DNA of 64,000 bases from Peronospora farinosa (taxonomy: Eukaryota; Oomycota; Peronosporomycetes; Peronosporales; Peronosporaceae). Positions within the stretch are counted from its first letter, which is position 1. Each line of letters opens with the position of its first letter. The notes under the pieces were generated by a model. The model saw only the letters and a program-made list of their open reading frames with translations, did no database searches and had not been told where the DNA came from. Of this stretch, positions 31,788 through 40,280 are shown piece by piece. The position numbers were made by a program, and so were the translations under genes. The stretch is taken from assembly GCA_947646735.1 (NCBI GenBank), contig CANTFK010000054.1, positions 186,001-250,000 on the forward strand. The letters run 5' to 3'.

Positions 31788-34409
31788 ATGGCCAGATCTA
31801 CACCCGAAAACGATCGCCACCCCCAAACTGGTGTGCTCGTTACGCGCGATCCAACGATGGGTTCCTCTACCGGATCGCGTATCTTGCTCCCGTCTACCCG
31901 GATAATCCTTCCTCCCGTTGCAGATCGTCAGAACGCGATCTCGTTGGTTTCTTCATTGTATGACCGCCTGGAAGCCCAGGATACCATCGTGGAAAGCTAT
32001 CACTCCATGGAAAATGCCTTGCAGGAGCAGGAATTTCGTGGAAATCAGCTGGAGACGGAACTCAACTCGTATCACGAGTTGGTGCCTCGACTGTGCACAT
32101 TCGTCTTGCGTCGAGATGAAGAGTTGCGTCAACAACTTGATGCCGCTCTCCACATGGCCGAAGGTCTCGACGAAGAACTGAACCAGCTAACGGATCAGTC
32201 TCAGGAGATCGCCGATCTGAAGAATGCCTTGTTTCGAGCCAATGCAGAGAAACATCGCCTGCAGGATAAATTCCGCCGTGAGGCGGCCAATCTTCAGCGA
32301 ACTCTGGAAGGAAAATTCCGGCAGCAGATCGCGTCCCTCCAACAGCAACTGGACTCCATCCTCGCACAGCGTAATACAGCAGACAGTGCTTTGGCCGCTG
32401 ACTTTCGACGCATGAAAAGCAAGGCATCCAAGTACAAGAAAGCTCGTTCTCAGGCCCAGCAAGCCGCGAAACAACTGCAAGAGACACTGAGCGCGCTCGA
32501 GCTTGATCATGATCGCCTCCTGAGTACGAGTATTCGGAACGACGCAGCTTTGGATCGACTTCGTACCGAAGTTGCAGATCGAGAGGCAGAGCGCGATCTG
32601 GCCATCCAGGATCGAGATTTACTTCGTTCGCATCTGGCAGAATTGGCTACGGGCTTACTTCCTTCTCCGACTAGCCTTCTCGCGCTTTCCAATCCCTCGT
32701 CACCCAATCGCAAACGTGCGTCATCTTCACCGACTCTGGACGTCCCCTGTAAACGTCCCCGCAGCGCTTTCGGTACTTCTGCTCAATCTGCGACCTCGGA
32801 GGGATCTGGCATTCCAGCGCGATCTGGGACTTCGACGCGATCTGAAATTCCGGCGCAATCCGGTACTTCGGCACAGTCTAATACTTTGGCGCGATCTGGT
32901 ACTTCGGCGCGATCTGGTACTCCACCGCGATCTGGTAACTTAACGCGATCTGGCACTCCGGCGCGATCTGGTACTTCAGCGCGATCTGGCACTTCAGCGC
33001 GATCTAGTATTTCCCCGCGATCTGGTACTCCGCCGCGATCTGGTAATTTAACGCGATCTGGCACTCCGGCGCGATCTGGTACTTCAGCGCGATCTGGCAC
33101 TTCAGCGCGATCTAGTATTTCCCCGCGATCTGGTACTCCGCCGCGATCTGGTAATTTAACGCGATCTGGTAACTCAGAACGGTCTGCCAAGTCGGTGCGA
33201 TCCGTTATTACAACGCGACCCAATGTTTCGTCGAAAGCTAAAAAGAAACGCAAAACGTGTCCCTCGCCTTCGCCTGACTCTGAGTATGACGGCTGGTCTT
33301 CCGATCCCGAGGACGCTACACTTGCTGCTCTATCCGGATCGCGTTCCACCACGAGGCGTCGCAACACCACGACGAAACTCTCTGGCAACACCGGATCGTC
33401 TCAGTCCCCTATCATAATTCACAATGGTAGCCCACCCTCCAAAAAATCACCAGTCTCGAGTCCTGCTACGCCCCCTAGCCTTACGACCAAGATTTCTAAG
33501 GTCGACCTTTTTGGCGAACCTTCTAGCGACTCGGACGGGAAGATTAGCGTTTCCAGTGACATCCGTGAAGATATAAACCAGTTGCTCACTCCCGCTCAAT
33601 ACGCCGACCTGCCTGATCTCCAAAAATCACGTGATGTGTGGATCCCAGGATATCGTGAGCGAAAGCCCCGATCGTCAACTCAGGTCGCTCCATGGTCCGC
33701 CCGACGGGTCAGTCTGACCAGTGTTGCCGAATTGGGAGTGGAGTTCTTCTATCGACACTTGTCCCGACCGAGAGGGTATATCTTCACCCCTCAAGCCAAT
33801 CCCAAATCTCTTCTTGATTCTGAGTGGATTCCCCGACTGATCACCCCGGCACAAGTTACTGCGCTTTACGATCAGAAACCGTGGAACGTCACTCGTCGGC
33901 CGATTGCTCCCATCTCTTTCCCGCTGACCGGTTGGTTCAAAGATCTGGCGGACATTTACCTGGAATATGAAGATCGCCATAGGCAAGCCTTGTGGGAGGC
34001 AACCCACTTCCTGTATATCTCCCGCGAACTTCGGAAGGAGTATCCAGAGCTGGCGCAATTTTGTCAGCAACGCAAGCAGCGTCGGTCGAGATCTGGACCC
34101 CGCTGGAAGACTATTCTTCGCGTTATTCTCCAAGGGATGATCGAAGGACACTGTGATCTGGATATTTTGTTAGATCCATACTTCCTCCACTTTCCAGTGT
34201 ACGCAGAAGTGCGACCATGGTATCCTGGTTTGGATTGCAAGCAGAAAAACATTCCCAACCTGATTACTGCACTGTCGTTATTGGATTCTGCGGAGCCTTG
34301 GCGGAACCAATATCGGTCCTCAATCGCGGATCACCCCGGTTCATCCCTCGCCCGTTTATCCAGTAAATTCTTTCCCAAACAGCAGTCGGGATCTGATAAC
34401 ACTTCTTGA
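31788..34409 (+). CDS. Antisense ORF3 of the large Ty3/Gypsy element, function unknown
   Basis: This 873-residue ORF starts at the first ATG of the frame, 86 bp inside the element from the 3' LTR. It reads opposite to gag-pol and ends 183 bp before the pol stop (tail-to-tail). Residues about 47-290 form a long heptad-like, Glu/Leu/Gln-rich coiled coil (QEIADLKNALFRANAEKHRL). Residues about 337-467 are Ser/Arg/Thr-Gly repeats of five residues (ARSGT type) encoded by a 15-bp unit, with a 40-residue higher-order duplication. A Lys/Arg-rich stretch follows, and then a region of about 270 residues that looks globular (residues 590-855). I recognise no domain. The long intact frame in a non-gag-pol region supports real coding. 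It could be a regulatory or structural protein, by loose analogy with antisense ORFs of plant Tat elements. Confidence 0.78.
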   Translation: MARSTPENDRHPQTGVLVTRDPTMGSSTGSRILLPSTRIILPPVADRQNAISLVSSLYDRLEAQDTIVESYHSMENALQEQEFRGNQLETELNSYHELVPRLCTFVLRRDEELRQQLDAALHMAEGLDEELNQLTDQSQEIADLKNALFRANAEKHRLQDKFRREAANLQRTLEGKFRQQIASLQQQLDSILAQRNTADSALAADFRRMKSKASKYKKARSQAQQAAKQLQETLSALELDHDRLLSTSIRNDAALDRLRTEVADREAERDLAIQDRDLLRSHLAELATGLLPSPTSLLALSNPSSPNRKRASSSPTLDVPCKRPRSAFGTSAQSATSEGSGIPARSGTSTRSEIPAQSGTSAQSNTLARSGTSARSGTPPRSGNLTRSGTPARSGTSARSGTSARSSISPRSGTPPRSGNLTRSGTPARSGTSARSGTSARSSISPRSGTPPRSGNLTRSGNSERSAKSVRSVITTRPNVSSKAKKKRKTCPSPSPDSEYDGWSSDPEDATLAALSGSRSTTRRRNTTTKLSGNTGSSQSPIIIHNGSPPSKKSPVSSPATPPSLTTKISKVDLFGEPSSDSDGKISVSSDIREDINQLLTPAQYADLPDLQKSRDVWIPGYRERKPRSSTQVAPWSARRVSLTSVAELGVEFFYRHLSRPRGYIFTPQANPKSLLDSEWIPRLITPAQVTALYDQKPWNVTRRPIAPISFPLTGWFKDLADIYLEYEDRHRQALWEATHFLYISRELRKEYPELAQFCQQRKQRRSRSGPRWKTILRVILQGMIEGHCDLDILLDPYFLHFPVYAEVRPWYPGLDCKQKNIPNLITALSLLDSAEPWRNQYRSSIADHPGSSLARLSSKFFPKQQSGSDNTS
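32800..33190 (+). repeat. 15-bp tandem repeats in ORF3
   Basis: About 25 copies of a 15-base unit with the core CGCGATCTGG, many extended to CGCGATCTGGTACT, which is the exact complement of the LTR array core AGTACCAGATCGCG. A block of eight units (120 bp) is itself duplicated. The minus-strand ORF over this stretch (repeated VPDRAE) is a by-product. Confidence 0.88.
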
Positions 34410-34592
34410 TCGTTCAATACAATTCCATTTTGTTCCTCCTTTTCGTTAAAATTGTCTTCTTTTGTTGGGCTTCTTTAGCCGCGATCTCGTCTTCCAGACC
34501 TTCGATCGCCATACTCATTACACACAAATTTCCTTTCCACCATCCTATGCAACCTTCTTGCATATTATACCATCCCCAACACTCGATCTTCG
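34410..34592. other. Gap between convergent ORF3 and pol
   Basis: A 183-bp AT-rich spacer between the two stop codons. It presumably contains polyadenylation signals for ORF3 transcripts; none was assigned with confidence. Confidence 0.4.
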
Positions 34593-37500
34593 TTAGCCAC
34601 CAGATCCCTCTTCATGTGATTGCATCACTTCAAAACGATTCCGGCTAATCTTGCCACGTTCAAAATCTCGCAATAAGGCACCACAATTTAAGTCGGCTTC
34701 ATCCACCCAGGATGGTTTAGCATGACCTTTCCAGTAGACTTTAAACTGTCTATGTACTCGTCCAAAACGTGTCTTTCTATCAGATCGTACATCCACAATC
34801 TTTTCCACTTCGAATTCATCGTCTCCCAGATTACCTTCAAAACTGTCTTCTGGCAAAAGCGCTTCATCAAAATCGAATCGATATTCTTCTTCGATCGTCA
34901 GCAAATTTTTTGGACGATCAGGGAACGTCTTCACTTTCTTCAACTTGGATATATGTACGACGGGAAATAATCGATATGGCGTACCAGCAATCTCCAGTCG
35001 GACAGCGTGATCTCCACACATTTCTTTTACTCGAAAAGGTCCATGCCACATATGTGCTAGCTTTCGAGCGTACCCTTCTTTCACACGATCCAAATATAAC
35101 CAGACTTGCGCCCCCGGCTCAATTTCGTGAGGCTTGAGATCTTCATTGTGGCGATCAGCACGTGTTTGGATCGCAGTCCTGAGTCTCTCATTTACTGCTT
35201 CTCTCGCCCGCTGATAATGCCGCTGCATATGATATCGCCACCTACGTGGATCGCGATCTCGACGCCTAGTACTTCCTAATGGTAACGTAGCTTCCAACGT
35301 AGATCTCGGGTCCCAACCATGAATCAAGAAAAATGGCGTTTCGCCGCGCACCCGATCTTGAGCGGTATTGATTGCGAAAGTTAGACGTTCGGCATACTCA
35401 TCCCAGTCTTGTTGATTAACGTCAGAGACATACATCTTTAATGCACGAGTCAGAGTTTGCACCATACGTTCCGCAGTTCCATTCGCTTGAGGGCGATATG
35501 CCATCGTTGCCCTTTGCTTTTGCCCAATAAGTCGATTGAACGCACGAAAAAAATCCGACATAAACCCGGGCTCTCGATCGTGCCGTATCGCTTCACTCGC
35601 ACCGAATCGTCGAAAGATACACTCCTCGTAATTCTCGGCGATCGTCTGAGCTGTTCTAGATTTGCTCGCCTTGGCAACCACATAGCCCGAAAAGAGATCG
35701 ACCCAGATCAATAATTCAGTGTTGCCTTTGAAAGATCTAGGCAGCGACGGAATATGATCCATGGCAATAATCTGGAACGGATAAGTAGCTTGTAAATTTC
35801 CCGGAGACTCTCCATTAATAACCGGACGTCCTTTTCCAGTCTCGCAGTCAGTGCATTCGCTCACATATCGTTGTACACTGCGATACAGGCCTCTCCAATG
35901 AAAACGAGATCGGATCCGTTGATACGTCCTACCGATTCCCTGGTGCCCTCCTTCCAAACTGGCATGGTAGTGGTGTAGAAAATCTTGCTGAAGAGTTTCT
36001 GGCACCACCAAACGAGCAATTCCATCGAGATCGTCCGAATTTTTCACAGCTCCCGGGCAAAAATATAGAATATCGCTTTCATCCACCTCATAATCACTTG
36101 CAATCTTGGCGCATGACTTCGCTTCTTCCATACTGAGATTCGTTATATCACCAATCAGAAAAATCTTTAGGTTAGCGATCCAACATTCCTCATCTTGAGC
36201 TTGTCGTATACGTTCACTTCGCATTTGCTGCACAAATTCTTCTTGCAAGATCTCGGGTGGTTGACGTCTTCTCCGGGTTGCTCTGGTAATCGCAGCCACT
36301 TTAACCACCGATTCGGTCTGCTTCGACTTCAACAACTCATCCAGTCTATTAAGAGTAATGAGATCTTGGCGATCTCCTTCCGAAGTGATGACCACACCTT
36401 GTTCCTTCTGTAAAGCAGTACTCGCCAGTCGATCTGCACTTTGGTTCCAGTCGCGTTTCATGTGTAAGAACTCATGGATCGGCCATGATCGAAGCTTCTC
36501 CATTGCTTTCTGTCGCAACAACTGCAGTCCAGGAGCCTTGCAATCGATTTCACCCCGCATCTGTCGAATCACTAGGTTGGAGTCGCCACAAATAATAACG
36601 CGTCCCCTAGTTTGATTCTCCAACAGATCAAAGCCTAATAGTAAACCCCGATATTCGGCTTCGTTCACTGTTAAGTCCGTTGCATATTCCGATGCAGCAG
36701 CCACAATAGTCCACTCAGGAAGTTTCCATATTATCGCACTGTATGATCCACCCTTTCGCTTGGTTCGTGCCGATCCATCGAAACTGACGACCAAGAGACT
36801 TTCATCTTCTTCCACCGTAGGCGGTGGCATACTTAGAGTTTGCCTTGGCTGTTTCCGGGGAGCGATCGCAATCAACACTTCGTCGACTTCTTCACGGGGA
36901 GTCACACTTGCAGCCAGGGCACCAAGCATTTCATCTTCGCCCTTTTCACATTTCTTGATCTCCAAAGTCCAAGTCGATAATAATGCGGCCCACCTACCTA
37001 GCCTGCCATTGAGACCGAAGGATTGCACCAACCAGGCCATCGTCGAGAAACGCGTAAGAACTTTAATCTCTCGCGAGACTAGCATGCAATAACATATATC
37101 CAAAATCCGAAGTAATGCTAGTATCTCCTTCTCGACCATTCCGTAATTGATTTCATTAGGCTTCAGCGTTCGGCTTGTAAAAGTAACTGGCCAATATATA
37201 CCATCATACTCCTGCAATAAAGCTGCTGAAACGGCCCATTTACTCGCATATACGACAATTACCGGAGGCCGATCTGGATCGAAGTGTCTGAGGATCGGGG
37301 TATTAGCGATCTTGGCTTTCAACATGGTAAATGCGATCATCGCTTTTTCCCATCGAGTCCGTCCTTCTGGATCTGGATCGTCCCCAATATCGAACTTTTG
37401 ATCTGAATCATTCCTGGTTGCGACAGTCGAATCCAATGCATTCATCTTGTCAGAACAGCGGATTTCATGGAAATCTGCTTCCCTTAATTCATATAGCACT

Positions 37501-40274
37501 GACGCATAAATCGCAAAGTCTTCGACAAATCGACTATAGTAATTCAAGCTTCCCAGAAACGATTGCATCGATCGCAACGTTTTTGGGAACGGAATATTCA
37601 CCAGCGATCCCAAATCCTTTGGATTAGCTTCGATTCCTGCCAGTGAGACTTGATGACCCAGGTAGTCCACCTTACGTCGTCCCCAAAAACTTTTAGCGAG
37701 ACTGATCGACAAATTCCATTCGTTGCATACTTCTAACAATCGCTTTACCTTATCATATAAGGAGGCCCACGATGTTGCTGGAATTAGTATGTCATCAATA
37801 TATGACCTTCGGCCAAGCACAGATGGCTTCTGGCTAGTATCCGGTTCGCCTTCTGTGAATACATCAACCAGCTTTGGCGATCCCGTTACCGTATCAGCGG
37901 AGTCGAGTGATCCTGTGGCAATTGCGTTTGGATCCGTACCGATCTTGAGGTATCCATACAGTGCATTATCAATTAGACGTTGGTAAATCTGCGGAGCGTT
38001 TTTTAGCCCAAACGGCATTCGTAACCACTCGAACAGGCCTGACGGCGTGATAAAAGCAGAAATCATCCTTGCTCGCTCGGTCATTTCCACGACCCAAAAT
38101 CCACTGGCCATATCCAACGAACAATACCACATAGCTTTATCCATATCTTGCAATAATTCGCTAATCAGAGGCATAGGATACACCATCAATCTCGTGAGTT
38201 GATTCACCCGCCGATAGTCAATACATAACCGGATGTCGACACCATTCTTTTTTATGATTACCACAATCGGCGAAGCCCATGGTGATGTCGACGGCTGGAT
38301 AATCCTGGCTGATAGTAATCCTTTGATTAGGTCAGCTAACTTCTCGCGAAATTTGGGAGCGACCGGTCGTACTCGTTGTGCGATCGGGTGTGCTCCACCA
38401 ACATCGATATCACATACTGCTCCTCGAGCTGCAGGAGGAAGCGCGTTTCCTTTGCCAATGAGTAAGTGTCGGTTCGCCCAAATTAATTGCCGTAGACTTT
38501 CTTGGTCCTTGGTTAAAGGAACTCCCGGATCGCCCACTTGGATATCATCAATCGTAACTTCTTCGGTGGATGACACAATCTCAGGCAAGACAGCCATATG
38601 CTGATCCACATCTTCGGCATACAATTCACCACTCTCATGACAATACATCGAGTCTTCAGGCTTCATCTTTACACTTCCTCCGGCTAGAATAAATTCGTCG
38701 TTGATAATCGTCGTATCACTAGCTTGCTCTTGTTCTCGCAGATCGCGATCCAGATCGGCCAGATCGCGGTTATTAATTACCATATCGGCCAGATCGCGGT
38801 CATCGCGATCCAGATCAGCCAGATCGCAGTCCTCAATTGTCGGATCGGGGTTATCGCGATCCAGATCGGCCAGATCGCGGTTATTAATTACCAGATCGGC
38901 CAGATCGCGGTCATTGATTGCCAGATCAGCCAGATCGCAGTCCTCAATTGTCGGATCGCGCTCCATACATTTCGGTGTATAGTTATTGTGAGTGTAATTA
39001 TCTTCACCCCACGGCCCTTTCACGTGATCGACATTTGACATCCCTCTGATCGCATTGATTACCCATGGAGATTGCGCTACTTGCTCGCTTTCATCTTCGA
39101 TCACCCGATCTTCTACATTGTTGCCACCGATTCCTCTTATCGCATCGCATTCATCATTGGATCGTGTCGTGGGTTTCACTGTTTCCGTAGTCCTTTCTTC
39201 TGCTTCCTTTTTTGAGCGTGTTAAGATCCTCTTCGGCGTAGGGTACGAAGGATGGTCCACTAGCGGTCCGGTATATTCCTCCAGTAGTTCTTCTTCTCGA
39301 TCCGTTGTCGCTTCGAACGCTAATGTCTGCCATTCGTTATACCGACGCGATCCCACCGAGACATATCCTGGGGACCGAGGTATCATATCAGCAACCATCC
39401 ACCAACCTAATGGCGATCCATGACTTAAAGTCACTTCTTGATCGCCGATATTAGTCAGCTGTAGATACTTGATCTGACCTGGTCCCGTAGTTACTGTAGG
39501 TACCCACTTCGGATCGCGCCTCACCCAGATCTTGGCTTTAGGAGGACTAACTCCGATCTTCACTTCGGTCGATTTGCCCACGGGAATCACCACATATTGA
39601 TCTGGAATTGTGATCGCTTGTATGGTCGCCCGGTAAGGGGGTCTTCGTCCATTCAGAAGTATCCTGACCTCATCAGGCAAACAAAGTGTTCCATCTGCTA
39701 AATCCAGGCGTATTCCAGCTGGGACCATAAAATCCATTCCTAGGATCGCGTCTTGACCTACTTGATCTCCTACCCAAGCATCAAAATAATAGACTAGCGA
39801 TCCATTCAGCGTGATCTTGATTCTTGTACGACCGTCCGTCATGTATATGTTCTCACCAATCCCAACACATTCTTGCCTCTGACTCTCGTCAATGACACAT
39901 CCTACCTTACGAGCAAAGGTGGTGTCGACGATTGAGACTTCGGCTCCAGAATCAAACAACATAATCGCCTTTTCATTGTTGATCTTGCCCGTTGCCTTGG
40001 CTTGCTTGAACCATTTTCCTGGGGTATGATATTTCCAATATCCCCGTGATTCACCTGGTGCTAAGTCGAGCTCCATTTTCGCAGGCGATCGGGCATATTC
40101 ATCAACTCTTACGACGCTTGATATTGAACGCAGAAATTTTGAATCTTCACATGTATTATTCGGGTCGATCTGAGTGTTAACGCCCTGATCTGTCGATCTT
40201 CTTTCCACAAATGCATAAATGCAGAGCCTAGAACGCTCGGCTCGTACCAGATTCCAACCTGGCGAGCGTCCTAG
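34593..40274 (-). CDS. pol: Pol polyprotein of the large Ty3/Gypsy element (PR-RT-RH-aRH-IN-chromodomain)
   Basis: The frame is open from the gag frameshift site at 40274 to the stop at 34593 and has no ATG near its start. Numbering from the GTG at 40208: retropepsin FDSGAEVSIV near residue 86, a tandem acidic repeat region about 410-495, and RT with YIDD at about 803. A gypsy RNase H follows whose first Asp is lost (VVYAS). Next is a second, plant/archaeal-type RNase H with SFDGSA (D about 1144), NEAEYRG, CGDSN and SADRLA all intact. Integrase has an HHCC zinc domain about 1410 and the D, D, E residues about 1483, 1546 and 1581. A chromodomain ends the protein (EVEKIVDV ... VYWKGHAKPSWVDEADL). 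The product processes itself, copies RNA to cDNA and integrates it; the chromodomain may direct integration to marked chromatin. No lesion was seen over 1,893 codons. Confidence 0.95.
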   Translation of the reverse strand, partial: LGRSPGWNLVRAERSRLCIYAFVERRSTDQGVNTQIDPNNTCEDSKFLRSISSVVRVDEYARSPAKMELDLAPGESRGYWKYHTPGKWFKQAKATGKINNEKAIMLFDSGAEVSIVDTTFARKVGCVIDESQRQECVGIGENIYMTDGRTRIKITLNGSLVYYFDAWVGDQVGQDAILGMDFMVPAGIRLDLADGTLCLPDEVRILLNGRRPPYRATIQAITIPDQYVVIPVGKSTEVKIGVSPPKAKIWVRRDPKWVPTVTTGPGQIKYLQLTNIGDQEVTLSHGSPLGWWMVADMIPRSPGYVSVGSRRYNEWQTLAFEATTDREEELLEEYTGPLVDHPSYPTPKRILTRSKKEAEERTTETVKPTTRSNDECDAIRGIGGNNVEDRVIEDESEQVAQSPWVINAIRGMSNVDHVKGPWGEDNYTHNNYTPKCMERDPTIEDCDLADLAINDRDLADLVINNRDLADLDRDNPDPTIEDCDLADLDRDDRDLADMVINNRDLADLDRDLREQEQASDTTIINDEFILAGGSVKMKPEDSMYCHESGELYAEDVDQHMAVLPEIVSSTEEVTIDDIQVGDPGVPLTKDQESLRQLIWANRHLLIGKGNALPPAARGAVCDIDVGGAHPIAQRVRPVAPKFREKLADLIKGLLSARIIQPSTSPWASPIVVIIKKNGVDIRLCIDYRRVNQLTRLMVYPMPLISELLQDMDKAMWYCSLDMASGFWVVEMTERARMISAFITPSGLFEWLRMPFGLKNAPQIYQRLIDNALYGYLKIGTDPNAIATGSLDSADTVTGSPKLVDVFTEGEPDTSQKPSVLGRRSYIDDILIPATSWASLYDKVKRLLEVCNEWNLSISLAKSFWGRRKVDYLGHQVSLAGIEANPKDLGSLVNIPFPKTLRSMQSFLGSLNYYSRFVEDFAIYASVLYELREADFHEIRCSDKMNALDSTVATRNDSDQKFDIGDDPDPEGRTRWEKAMIAFTMLKAKIANTPILRHFDPDRPPVIVVYASKWAVSAALLQEYDGIYWPVTFTSRTLKPNEINYGMVEKEILALLRILDICYCMLVSREIKVLTRFSTMAWLVQSFGLNGRLGRWAALLSTWTLEIKKCEKGEDEMLGALAASVTPREEVDEVLIAIAPRKQPRQTLSMPPPTVEEDESLLVVSFDGSARTKRKGGSYSAIIWKLPEWTIVAAASEYATDLTVNEAEYRGLLLGFDLLENQTRGRVIICGDSNLVIRQMRGEIDCKAPGLQLLRQKAMEKLRSWPIHEFLHMKRDWNQSADRLASTALQKEQGVVITSEGDRQDLITLNRLDELLKSKQTESVVKVAAITRATRRRRQPPEILQEEFVQQMRSERIRQAQDEECWIANLKIFLIGDITNLSMEEAKSCAKIASDYEVDESDILYFCPGAVKNSDDLDGIARLVVPETLQQDFLHHYHASLEGGHQGIGRTYQRIRSRFHWRGLYRSVQRYVSECTDCETGKGRPVINGESPGNLQATYPFQIIAMDHIPSLPRSFKGNTELLIWVDLFSGYVVAKASKSRTAQTIAENYEECIFRRFGASEAIRHDREPGFMSDFFRAFNRLIGQKQRATMAYRPQANGTAERMVQTLTRALKMYVSDVNQQDWDEYAERLTFAINTAQDRVRGETPFFLIHGWDPRSTLEATLPLGSTRRRDRDPRRWRYHMQRHYQRAREAVNERLRTAIQTRADRHNEDLKPHEIEPGAQVWLYLDRVKEGYARKLAHMWHGPFRVKEMCGDHAVRLEIAGTPYRLFPVVHISKLKKVKTFPDRPKNLLTIEEEYRFDFDEALLPEDSFEGNLGDDEFEVEKIVDVRSDRKTRFGRVHRQFKVYWKGHAKPSWVDEADLNCGALLRDFERGKISRNRFEVMQSHEEGSGG
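38724..38980 (-). repeat. Tandem repeats between protease and RT
   Basis: Degenerate repeats encode DRDLADL and INNRDLADL motifs in pol. At DNA level the units contain CCAGATCGCGGT and TAATTACCAGATCG, closely matching the LTR array. The repeats keep the pol frame open. Confidence 0.85.
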
Positions 40275-40280
40275 TTTAAC
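40228..40280 (-). promoter_or_regulatory. -1 ribosomal frameshift signal between gag and pol
   Basis: Gag ends with G UUA AAC UAG; GUUAAAC (40280-40274) is a slippery heptamer in the correct phase, and pol lies in the -1 frame, open directly from the codon CTA at 40274. A 12-bp stem follows at once: CTAGGACGCTCG (40274-40263) pairs with CGAGCGTTCTAG (40239-40228) with one G-U pair. An inner CCAG/CTGG hairpin lies inside. The structure starts with no spacer, closer than the usual 5-9 nt, so a rearranged or pseudoknotted fold may operate. Confidence 0.85.

Noticed and set aside
32783..33391. Minus-strand 202-codon ORF with repeated VPDRAE motifs
   Set aside because: It is the reverse reading of the ORF3 15-bp repeats; any repeat unit of a multiple of three stays open in several frames.
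37787..37802. Idea that the large element is inactive like its neighbours
   Set aside because: YIDD, integrase and protease residues and all long frames are intact, the LTRs match and a target duplication is present; no lesion was found.
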